64,000 nt of DNA from Fimbriimonas planktonicus (GTDB lineage Bacteria > Armatimonadota > Fimbriimonadia > Fimbriimonadales > Fimbriimonadaceae), in the NCBI GenBank assembly GCA_965234685.1, contig OZ248539.1:2170001-2234000 (forward strand), given 5' to 3'. Positions within the stretch are counted from its first letter, which is position 1. Each line of letters starts with the position of its first letter. Positions 45,880 to 53,175 of this stretch are shown one piece after another. The position numbers and the translations under genes are program-made. The notes beneath the pieces were generated by a model. That model was not told where the DNA came from. It worked only from the letters and a program-made list of their open reading frames with translations, and searched no databases.

Positions 45880-47165
45880 AGGCCTGGGTCCTCCGAGAGC
45901 AGTTTGTTGACCGCTTTGTGGGCGCGTTGTAGGACGACTTTGGCGTCGCGCTCGCGGCCCGCGAAAAGGCTGTCGAACTCAGACCCGACTACCGTGATGA
46001 CCTCTGGCCAGCGCGGCCCAATGGGGAGGACCTTGCCCGATTCGACGCTCGCGGTGACCGACGGCATATTGAACGGCGGAGCCTTGGGCTGCAGGAAGTC
46101 GCTGGATTGGGCGAGTTTGATGCGAGTCGGCGACTGGCGACGCTGCTCGATATACAGGAACCGTTCGGCTTCTTCGCTGACGATGAACTTGAGCAAGCGC
46201 CAGGCAGCGGCCGGGTGCTTGGTCTCTCGGTACATCACCAACTGATTTCCCTTTACGAACAGGGACTTCCCTTTCGGACCATCAGGCATCGGGCAGATGT
46301 CCCATTCGAAATCCTTGATTTTTTCTCGGTACCGAGAAGTGACGCCGATGTAGTTGAACTCCATCGCAAGGCGACCGGTTTCGAAGCCGAAGGCGGCATT
46401 TGCGCCTTGGGATGGCGAGGGGCAGACTCGGTGCTTCCACCGGAGGTCAGCAACCCACTGCATCGCCTCTGCAGCCTCGGGCGTGTCCATGGCGGAGCGG
46501 GTCAGGTCTTCGCTGAGGAGGTTTGCCCCGTAGCCATACATGATTCCGACATAAAAGGGCATGTTCGGGAAGCCGACGCCGAATTGCGAAGGGCGTCCGT
46601 TGGCGTCGAACTTGGTGAGCTTGATGGCATATTCGAGCGTGCGGTCGGTGGTCCATTCACCGCGTTTCCAGAGTTCAAACGGGTCGGGCAGGCCGGCTTT
46701 TTTGAGCAGCGTCTTGTTGTAGATCATCACGCCGCCGCCGAAGAGGACATTTAAGGCGAGGAGCTTGCCGTTGCTGTAGTTTTCCTGCATGGCTAGCGGG
46801 AAGAACTCTTTGGCGTCGAACTCGAGGTCGGTTTCGGTTAACTCCGAGAGGTCGCGGAAGTAGTTCCGTTCCGCAAGCTGCGGGAAGTTAAAGTGGTCGA
46901 CGCGGACGACGTCCGGGGACGTTCGGCTGGCGAACATCACGATGCTCTTGTTGCCATAGGCCGACTGTGGGACTTTGAAGAGGCGGACGTTGAGGTCGGG
47001 GTTTTTTCGATTGAACCGGTCGACGAGTTCTTGTTCGAGGGCAAGCTGCTCGACGTTGCCCCAAGCCATGTAGCGGAGCTGGATGCGCCGATCAGCTTTT
47101 GCGGTGCAATTACTTGCGCTGATGGCGGCGAACAGGATTCCCGCAAACGCCAGCGCTTTGTTCAT
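45876..47165 (-). CDS. Extracellular sugar-binding lipoprotein of a CUT1 importer
   Basis: A 429-residue family 1 binding protein. The N-terminus MNKALAFAGILFAAISASNCTA has a signal with a weak lipobox (SASNC). Landmarks are LEQELVDRFNRKNPDLNVRLFKVPQ, TSPDVVRVDHFNFPQLAER, MIYNKTLLKKAGLPDPF and FETGRLAMEFNYIG. It is the first gene of the importer operon. TACAAT lies 9 nt before the ATG. The gene is divergent from a PhyH dioxygenase, as in the other importer neighbourhood. Confidence 0.92.
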   Translation of the reverse strand: MNKALAFAGILFAAISASNCTAKADRRIQLRYMAWGNVEQLALEQELVDRFNRKNPDLNVRLFKVPQSAYGNKSIVMFASRTSPDVVRVDHFNFPQLAERNYFRDLSELTETDLEFDAKEFFPLAMQENYSNGKLLALNVLFGGGVMIYNKTLLKKAGLPDPFELWKRGEWTTDRTLEYAIKLTKFDANGRPSQFGVGFPNMPFYVGIMYGYGANLLSEDLTRSAMDTPEAAEAMQWVADLRWKHRVCPSPSQGANAAFGFETGRLAMEFNYIGVTSRYREKIKDFEWDICPMPDGPKGKSLFVKGNQLVMYRETKHPAAAWRLLKFIVSEEAERFLYIEQRRQSPTRIKLAQSSDFLQPKAPPFNMPSVTASVESGKVLPIGPRWPEVITVVGSEFDSLFAGRERDAKVVLQRAHKAVNKLLSEDPGL

Positions 47166-47227
47166 GCGATGGGAATTGTAACGGATTCTATTGTTATTGG
47201 GAAGGAGCGATTGCGTATCATTGCGAC

Positions 47228-47962
47228 ATGGTCCCGCAGATCACCGATGATCAACGCGCACAGATGCGCGAACTTGGCTACGTCGTTTTTGAAGACTTGT
47301 TCACCGTCGACGAGATGACCGACCTCATTGCCGAGCTTGAGGCCGACGAAGCCCGGATGCGAGCGGCCTTGGCGGCTTCGGGCGGCGAGTCGGGGATTTC
47401 TCGAGCGGACGAAATCACCTTCAACGACCACATTGCCGAGCGCAATCCGCTGGTGCGGGAGTTCACCAAGCGACCCGAATTTCAGGCGCTTTGCAAAGAG
47501 TTCATCGGCGACAACGTGGACCTTTACTGGAACCAGACCGTTTTCAAGCAGCCGGAAGGAGCACGGGAGTTCCCATGGCACCAGGACGATGCTTACACAC
47601 CAGTGACTCCGGCGCCGTACCTCACCCTTTGGCTCGCCTTGAACGACGCGACGGAAGAGAATGGCTGCATCTCCGTGCTTCCGGGCTCACACAAGGACGG
47701 CTTGCGTGAGCACCATCCTTCGCCGATCGGCTGGGTTGGACACTCCAGCGACGACCCAGACCAGGGCGTTTTGGCTCCGATCCGTGCGGGCAGCCTGATC
47801 TGCTTCTGGTCGCTGACCATGCACAAGAGCGGCTCGAACCGGAGCAAGGGCGTCCGGAAGGCTTACGTCATTCAGTACAGCGCCTATCCGCTCCACCGGG
47901 CGGCCAACGGCGAGCTGATCGAAGTCGAGATTCCGGTGTTGCGCGACGGCGTTGGGGTGTGA
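47228..47962 (+). CDS. Phytanoyl-CoA dioxygenase (PhyH) family protein
   Basis: A 244-residue Fe(II)/2-oxoglutarate oxygenase-like protein with a typical domain: MRELGYVVFEDLFTVDEMTDLIAELE at the start, FPWHQDDAYTP with the iron-binding His and Asp, LWLALNDATEENGCISVLPGSHK, and TMHKSGSNRSKGVRKAY with the second His and the Arg. The substrate is unknown. It is divergent from the sugar importer, with 62 bp between starts. TATCAT lies 6 nt before the ATG. The repeated 3' element follows 6 nt after its stop. Confidence 0.92.
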   Translation: MVPQITDDQRAQMRELGYVVFEDLFTVDEMTDLIAELEADEARMRAALAASGGESGISRADEITFNDHIAERNPLVREFTKRPEFQALCKEFIGDNVDLYWNQTVFKQPEGAREFPWHQDDAYTPVTPAPYLTLWLALNDATEENGCISVLPGSHKDGLREHHPSPIGWVGHSSDDPDQGVLAPIRAGSLICFWSLTMHKSGSNRSKGVRKAYVIQYSAYPLHRAANGELIEVEIPVLRDGVGV

Positions 47963-48364
47963 TTTTTCGGGGCGCCTTGAGCTTCGCGCTTTGTGTGGCT
48001 TTGAATGGCTCTGAGTAGCTTGGGGGGCGAATTAATTAACGTTCCCTCCAGGGTCTTTAAATAATAACAGGGTGTTTTAGGTTCAAAGTCGTTCGGGTTG
48101 GTTCGGAGCATTGGTTTTCGGTATCCAGCTTCTAGGTTCGTTCTTAGGCGAAAAGTCAACCAATTGCTTTTGTTTTCCCTCGTCTTGCCCCTCCCGATAC
48201 CCCTTATCACACTGGACCAGTTGAGATGCTTGGGGTCGGCCGCGGTGTTGGTCGAGTACAGGTCCTTCCCAAAGATTTGGCTCGACCGCCTCGCCCATGA
48301 CAAGTGTGCTATGAAGCCAAGGGCAAATCGGCGTGCCGAGGGTGGCTTTGAGCACCATCGAGGC
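47963..48364. other. Non-coding spacer: repeat element plus unexplained sequence
   Basis: About 400 bp. The first third is the 3'-flanking repeat (47969-48088). The rest (48089-48364) is open in several frames on both strands, but none resembles a known protein or has a convincing start, and I can assign nothing to it. Confidence 0.45.
47969..48088 (+). repeat. 3'-flanking repeat element, copy 2
   Basis: In the same orientation relative to the upstream gene as the copy at 16709-16816. The first part (GGGGCGCCTTGAGCTTCGCGC and a GGCTTTGAAT linker) and the 60-bp core (48029-48088) both match, the core at about 52 of 61 aligned positions. The second inverted half (TTAAATAATA) is degraded here, so the long AT hairpin of copy 1 is not conserved. 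Confidence 0.7.
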
Positions 48365-48411
48365 TTGACTTCTTACGCAAAATGCGTAAGACTTTACGCA
48401 TGGTGCGTAAA
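48365..48411 (+). promoter_or_regulatory. Promoter with two palindromic operators of the MNT/HEPN pair
   Basis: TTGACT (48365-48370) is 16 bp from TAAGAC (48387-48392), which ends 7 nt before the ATG at 48400. Two near-identical palindromes, TTACGCA-N3-TGCGTAA (48373-48389) and TTTACGCA-N3-TGCGTAAA (48393-48411), cover the spacer, the -10 and the start codon. Their centres are 21 bp apart, two helical turns, so two dimers would bind on the same face. This is the form of an autoregulatory operator. Confidence 0.65.
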
Positions 48412-48999
48412 GTAACGACGATTGATCGACTCTTTCCGCCCGTTCGGCGGGAGATTCTCGGCACAACCCTGCTTGCGGCAGACCGGAGGTGGTACCTGAG
48501 TGAGCTCGCGGCTCGGTTTTCGGCAACGCCTTCCTCGCTCCAACGCGAGCTTCAAAGTCTGGTTGAGGCTGGCATCTTGTTGCGTACCAAAGACGGCCAA
48601 CGAACTTACTATCAGGCAGATCGCTCAAGCCCGCTGTTTCCTGAACTGCAGGGCCTGTTCAAGAAATCGGTTGGCGCCGTTGACGTGCTGAAAAGAGGCC
48701 TCGCTCCATTCGGGCCAAACATTGATGTTGCCTTCATTTTTGGATCCTACGTACACCTGGATCAAGTCCGAAATACATCTGACATCGACTTGATGATTGT
48801 CGGAGACGCGACGCCTTTTGAGCTTTCGGAAGCGCTCTGCGAGGTCGAACGGGAGATTGGACGCGAGGTAAATCCAACCGTCTATACTCGCAAAGAGTTC
48901 GAAGAACGGCGGCGAACCGGTAATCACTTTTTGATGTCGGTGCTAGGTACGGAAACGTTGCCGATCATCGGGGATTTAAATGACTTGGCAGCAGCTTGA
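48400..48999 (+). CDS. HTH-fused minimal nucleotidyltransferase (MNT), antitoxin-like
   Basis: 199 residues from the ATG at 48400; an ATG at 48382 in the same frame lies inside the first operator. Residues 1-75 are an ArsR-like winged helix (LYLSELAARF-type core: RRWYLSELAARFSATPSSLQ, then RTYYQAD as the wing). Residues 105-199 are an MNT domain with FIFGSYVHLD (Gly-Ser at 115-116) and SDIDLMIVG (Asp128, Asp130). MNT proteins of HEPN/MNT modules neutralise the HEPN partner, in studied cases by AMPylating it. The fused DNA-binding domain makes it the likely repressor of its own operon. It overlaps the HEPN gene by 20 nt. Confidence 0.85.
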   Translation: MVRKVTTIDRLFPPVRREILGTTLLAADRRWYLSELAARFSATPSSLQRELQSLVEAGILLRTKDGQRTYYQADRSSPLFPELQGLFKKSVGAVDVLKRGLAPFGPNIDVAFIFGSYVHLDQVRNTSDIDLMIVGDATPFELSEALCEVEREIGREVNPTVYTRKEFEERRRTGNHFLMSVLGTETLPIIGDLNDLAAA

Positions 49000-49438
49000 G
49001 AGTGAAGGCAAAGTTCGGCCGCACGTAACCTCCGCTCAGGAAATTGCGAACCTACGCGACGTTGTGAGTCGAGACCTTGAAGACGCACGGATTCCTGAGC
49101 TTTCGATGGATCGACGGTTTGCCACGGCTTACAATGCGGCGCTGCAGACCGCGAAAATGGTCACCGCCTTGTCGGGGTATCGAATAAGCGGACTAAGCGC
49201 GCATCAAACGGCATTTCAGGCAATCAAAGTAGCGATGGGGCCTGAGGTTCATCCTCTGATGAACTACTTTGATGCCTGCCGCCGCAAGCGAAACAGTGTT
49301 GATTACGACTTGGCTGGGGTCGCAACGGAAACGGAAACGACCACGCTGCTGGACAAGGCGGAAGAATTTCGGGCGCTGGCCGAAGCATGGATTACGGAGA
49401 ATCATCCGCAATTCGTGCTCGCCGAACCCCTTGCTTAG
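48980..49438 (+). CDS. HEPN domain protein, toxin-like partner of the MNT
   Basis: 152 residues, all helical. The C-terminal motif CRRKRNSVDYD (residues 100-110) is the position of the HEPN active-site motif RX4-6H(XY); here Val replaces His while Arg and Tyr109 remain. The protein may therefore be a non-canonical or weakened RNase, or belong to the HEPN subfamily in which KRN..DY is normal. Its start lies 20 nt inside the MNT gene, so both are co-translated. Confidence 0.8.
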   Translation: MTWQQLESEGKVRPHVTSAQEIANLRDVVSRDLEDARIPELSMDRRFATAYNAALQTAKMVTALSGYRISGLSAHQTAFQAIKVAMGPEVHPLMNYFDACRRKRNSVDYDLAGVATETETTTLLDKAEEFRALAEAWITENHPQFVLAEPLA

Positions 49439-49488
49439 ACCGGCATTGACCGACTTTCTGCTTTCGTGGTGACTGCGACCTTCTAAAA

Positions 49489-49507
49489 GCGGTAGCAGAG
49501 CTACCGC
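49489..49507. repeat. Short GC hairpin, REP-like
   Basis: GCGGTAGC-AGA-GCTACCGC is a perfect 8-bp stem downstream of the HEPN gene. It has no T tract and is more like a dispersed repeat than a terminator. Confidence 0.45.
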
Positions 49508-49542
49508 ACTCCAGGGGAATTCGCTATCCGTTATAGTAGGGC

Positions 49543-50511
49543 ATGGTCTTTTCGATCGGATTGGCGGCGATGGTGCTGGCAGCAGGGATGGGTTCGGAGA
49601 TGAGCCCACAGGCTAGCCCGGTGGATGTTCATGGGCGGTTGCAGGTTAAGGGCAATCGGATTGTGGGTAAGGATGGGAAGCCGGCGAGCCTGGCGGGGAT
49701 GAGCCTTTTCTGGAGCCAGTGGATGCCGCAGTACTACACGGCGGGCACGGTCGCATGGCTGAAATCCGACTTTAAGTCGACCGGCGTTCGGGCGGCGATT
49801 GCGGTAGGAAGCGGCGGATACTTGACCCAGCCGGACGTTGAGACTAAGAAGGCGCATGCCGTTGTAGATGCGGCGATCAAGCAAGGCATGTACGTTCTTG
49901 TCGATTGGCACTCTCACGATGCCGAAAAGACCCCCGAGGCGGCGGAGAAATTCTTCGGTGAGCTAGCGGCGAAGTACGGCGATAAGCCGAATTTGATCTA
50001 CGAAATTTACAACGAGCCTCTCAAGGTGAGTTGGTCGCAGGTGATCAAGCCGTATGCCGAGCGGGTGATTGCGGCGATTCGGAAGCACGACAAGGACAAC
50101 CTGATCATTGTCGGCACGCCCACTTGGTCGCAAGATGTGGACGCCGTCATTCCAGACCCAATCAAGGACCCGAACGTCGCCTACACCTTGCACTTCTACG
50201 CGGGGACGCACAAGAAGTACCTTCGTGACAAGGCGCAGAAGGCACTCGACGCCGGGCTCGCGCTGATGGTGACCGAGTGGGGCACGGTGAACGCGGATGG
50301 CGACGGCAAAGTTGATCGCGAGTCCACCCAGGCTTGGATGGACTTTATGGCGAAAAACCAGCTGAGTCACTTCAACTGGTCGGTGGCGGACAAGGTCGAA
50401 GGCGCGGCAATCCTGAAGCCGGGCTCTTCGGGCAACGGCGGCTGGAAGGACACGGAGCTGACCGAATCAGGACTCTACGTTCGAGAGCTGATTCGGGGCT
50501 GGAAGCACTAA
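49543..50511 (+). CDS. Secreted endoglucanase, glycoside hydrolase family 5
   Basis: A 322-residue beta-1,4-glucanase-type enzyme. Residues 1-25 are a signal peptide (MVFSIGLAAMVLAAGMGSEM). The start of the barrel (VHGRLQVKGNRIVGKDGKPASLAGMSLFWSQW) is typical of cellulase subfamily GH5_2. The acid/base is Glu158 in IYEIYNEPL and the nucleophile Glu245 in MVTEWGT; YVLVDWHSHDA carries the conserved His. No binding module is attached. TATAGT lies 5 nt before the ATG. It is convergent with the next gene. Confidence 0.93.
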   Translation: MVFSIGLAAMVLAAGMGSEMSPQASPVDVHGRLQVKGNRIVGKDGKPASLAGMSLFWSQWMPQYYTAGTVAWLKSDFKSTGVRAAIAVGSGGYLTQPDVETKKAHAVVDAAIKQGMYVLVDWHSHDAEKTPEAAEKFFGELAAKYGDKPNLIYEIYNEPLKVSWSQVIKPYAERVIAAIRKHDKDNLIIVGTPTWSQDVDAVIPDPIKDPNVAYTLHFYAGTHKKYLRDKAQKALDAGLALMVTEWGTVNADGDGKVDRESTQAWMDFMAKNQLSHFNWSVADKVEGAAILKPGSSGNGGWKDTELTESGLYVRELIRGWKH

Positions 50512-50518
50512 GCCTGGC

Positions 50519-52945
50519 TTAGTGCTTTCCTTTCTCCGCCGGATACGGAACGCCGGGTTTGTAGCCCTCCCAGAGGATGCGATTGAGTTCGCCGAAGTCG
50601 GCGCGGTCGACTTCGGAGAAGTCGAGTTTTGCGCTGCGCTCGGCGAGCTTGGTGCCCGACGGGTTTCGCTCGTTCAGGTCAATTGCGGGTTGAACTTTGA
50701 TGAACGGGGCGAAGTTCGGCTTGGTGGTGAAGGCGTTGACCATCGGGGTTGCGGCTTCGTCGAACTGGGTGAGCGGAGGGAGGCCGAGCATCAGGCCCAT
50801 GGTTCGCAGCATGGACGCGGTGCTGTAATGGGTGCTGTCGATGATTCCGCGCTTGGCATACGGGGAGGCGACGTACGCGACCGTTCGGTGCGAGTCGACG
50901 TGGTCAGGGCCGTCTTGGGCGTCATCTTGGACGACGAAGATGGCGGTTTCTTTCCAGAACTTCGACTTGCTCACCGCTTCAACGAGGTTTCCGACTGCGA
51001 GGTCGTTATCTCCAACCATGGCGTAGGGGGACAGGCTTCCTGCGCTAAACCCGTTCGTGTGGTCGTCGGGCAGGGCCATGACCATCAGGTTCGGCCAGCC
51101 GCCGTTCTTCTCCGCTTCGCGCATTTCGCGCAGGAACTCTTCGACCTTTTCGGTATCACGTCCTCCACGAGCAAAGATTTCCTCAAACTTGGCGCTGTAG
51201 CCGTATTGCTCGGGGTCTTTGCGAAGCTCGGGGTCGTTCAGCGAGTTGTGATCTTCCTGAACGTCAACATATTCGCCGTAGACGCGGGCTTTTAGGCCGT
51301 GCTTTCGGGCTTGGGACCAGAGATACTCGCCCGGCGAGCTCGTGAGTCGCTTGTCGCTATCCACCTGTCCGTGGCGACCGTAGCCGAGGACCCACTGCTT
51401 TTCGCAGTAGTCGCTGGCATAGGCGGCATCGGTCCACTGGTGGCCAGATTGGGATGTTTCACCGTCGGCATAAAAGTTGTCGTAAGTGGCGAAGGTGTCG
51501 GCTAGCTTGTGGCCGTTCGGGGTGACCCGGCGAGGGAAAACGGTGAGCGATGGGTCGCAGTTACCGCGTCCGAGATCGCCAAGAACCTGGTCGAAGGTGC
51601 GGTTTTCACGGATCACGTAGATCACGTGCTTGATCTTTCGGAGCGCGTTTCGCTCGACGTCGCGGAACTCCGCGCTCGCAAGGAGCGCCTTCTGGTCGGG
51701 CATGTTGTCCTTCACCTTCGCACTAAGCTTGTCGAGTTCTTTTCCAGATGGGATGTCGAGAATGGTAAGCCGACCGGTGAGCTGCTGTCCGATGTAGCGG
51801 TAAGGCGCACCGTATTGTTGGCCACGAATTTGGGCTCCTTCGAGGGTGACTTTGCTTCCGGCGTTCGCACCGTAGTTCCCTTTAGCCGTGCCAATGAGGA
51901 GCTTCTTTCCGTCCGGCGTGACCGAGACGAGGACCGGGTAGCGCTCGGTCGGGATGTATCCGGTGACTTTCGCCGATTTGGGGTTGGCAATGTCGACAAC
52001 GGTGACGCAGTTGTTTCCGGCGTTGGCGACGAAGAGAGTGTTTTGGTCCGGAGAAACCGCGAGGTGAACCGGAGTCGAGCCGACTTTGGATCGTCCGCCG
52101 AATCCAGTGCGGATGGTTGCGCTAACTTGTCCGTTCGTAATCACGGAAACCGAATCGGAGCCGGCGTTGCTCACGAAGAGCCGACCGTCTTTGGTGTAGA
52201 CGACGGCGGTGGGTCGTTGCTCAACTTTGATTCGGTCAACGGAAGTCAGGGTTTTGGCATCGAGGATGCTGACGCTTTGGTCTCCCCAGTTGCTGACGGC
52301 GAGGGTCTTGCCATCCGGGCTGAGGGCGGCCATGTACGGGCGGTAGCCGACCTTGGTTCGCTGCTTGATTTGGCCCGCTTCGTCGGTCAGGAGCACTTCG
52401 TCGCTCTGGACGTTGAGCACGTAGTTGCCGTTCGGCCCGGGAAGGATGCTGCTGACGAATCGGTCTCGAGGGGCGATGCCTTCGAGGTCAATTCCGGAAG
52501 CTTGCTCCAGCTTGCCGTTTACGTTTTTGATCTTCAGGATGGCTTTGTGCTTCGCGGCGTCTTCGACTTTGCCGCCGGATAGCCAGAATTCACCGTCGGC
52601 TTTTTGAGCGAGGCCGATCCAGTTTCGGTCGAACTTCAGGGTGCTTTCGATTTGTCCAGACTCGATGTTGACGAGGTTCAGCGAGTGGTCGTGGTACCCG
52701 GCGGTGTTCACCAGCACCTTCTTTCCGCCATCGACGAAAATGATCGAGCCGGGCATGTCGCCCGGGAGGTCGATTCCCTTTCCTACCGGAGTGATGCGCC
52801 AGCCGTTGAAGAGGGTGAAAGCGGTTTTGTCAGAACTCCAGCCGGGCCCCGCTTGGCGGGCGGACCGCAAGTTGCTTTGGAAGGCAAACACCAGCGCAGC
52901 GACGCCGAGAGCGGAAAGGGATGCGAGCAAAAACCGGGATTTCAT
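50519..52945 (-). CDS. Secreted YncE-like beta-propeller / phosphoesterase fusion protein
   Basis: 808 residues. After a signal helix (FLLASLSALGVAALVFAF), residues about 60-430 form a YncE-type seven-bladed propeller (repeats such as SPDGKTLAVSNWGDQSVSILDAKT, SPDQNTLFVANAGNNCVTVVDIANP). From about residue 440 a phosphoesterase/alkaline phosphatase-superfamily domain follows (IKHVIYVIRENRTFDQVLGDLGRGN; VQDDAQDGPDHVDSHR), with metal-binding Glu/Asp/His residues. A paralogue of similar layout lies at 59274-61838. The substrate is unknown; phosphate scavenging is plausible. Confidence 0.9.
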   Translation of the reverse strand: MKSRFLLASLSALGVAALVFAFQSNLRSARQAGPGWSSDKTAFTLFNGWRITPVGKGIDLPGDMPGSIIFVDGGKKVLVNTAGYHDHSLNLVNIESGQIESTLKFDRNWIGLAQKADGEFWLSGGKVEDAAKHKAILKIKNVNGKLEQASGIDLEGIAPRDRFVSSILPGPNGNYVLNVQSDEVLLTDEAGQIKQRTKVGYRPYMAALSPDGKTLAVSNWGDQSVSILDAKTLTSVDRIKVEQRPTAVVYTKDGRLFVSNAGSDSVSVITNGQVSATIRTGFGGRSKVGSTPVHLAVSPDQNTLFVANAGNNCVTVVDIANPKSAKVTGYIPTERYPVLVSVTPDGKKLLIGTAKGNYGANAGSKVTLEGAQIRGQQYGAPYRYIGQQLTGRLTILDIPSGKELDKLSAKVKDNMPDQKALLASAEFRDVERNALRKIKHVIYVIRENRTFDQVLGDLGRGNCDPSLTVFPRRVTPNGHKLADTFATYDNFYADGETSQSGHQWTDAAYASDYCEKQWVLGYGRHGQVDSDKRLTSSPGEYLWSQARKHGLKARVYGEYVDVQEDHNSLNDPELRKDPEQYGYSAKFEEIFARGGRDTEKVEEFLREMREAEKNGGWPNLMVMALPDDHTNGFSAGSLSPYAMVGDNDLAVGNLVEAVSKSKFWKETAIFVVQDDAQDGPDHVDSHRTVAYVASPYAKRGIIDSTHYSTASMLRTMGLMLGLPPLTQFDEAATPMVNAFTTKPNFAPFIKVQPAIDLNERNPSGTKLAERSAKLDFSEVDRADFGELNRILWEGYKPGVPYPAEKGKH

Positions 52946-53175
52946 GATGGTGCGAGTATGTGGGTACGAATCAAGGTCACGACTCGGGCCAAGTCTTGGC
53001 TTTGATCCATCGAAACGCTGATTGACCTAAGTCTATATTCCGCAAGTTTCCGGGAATCTCTATTTATCGTTAAGGTTTCTTTTTAATATTTTCTTAATGC
53101 TATGTCTACGCGATTTTCGTTGTCGATGCCAACGGTAATCTGCATGTTCGGTTGGCTTGGTGACCAGAGGATGCG

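Noticed and set aside
48083..48628. A 181-codon minus-strand frame overlapping the MNT gene and the spacer
   Set aside because: No recognisable fold, and it crosses the twin-operator promoter and the well-supported HTH domain on the other strand.
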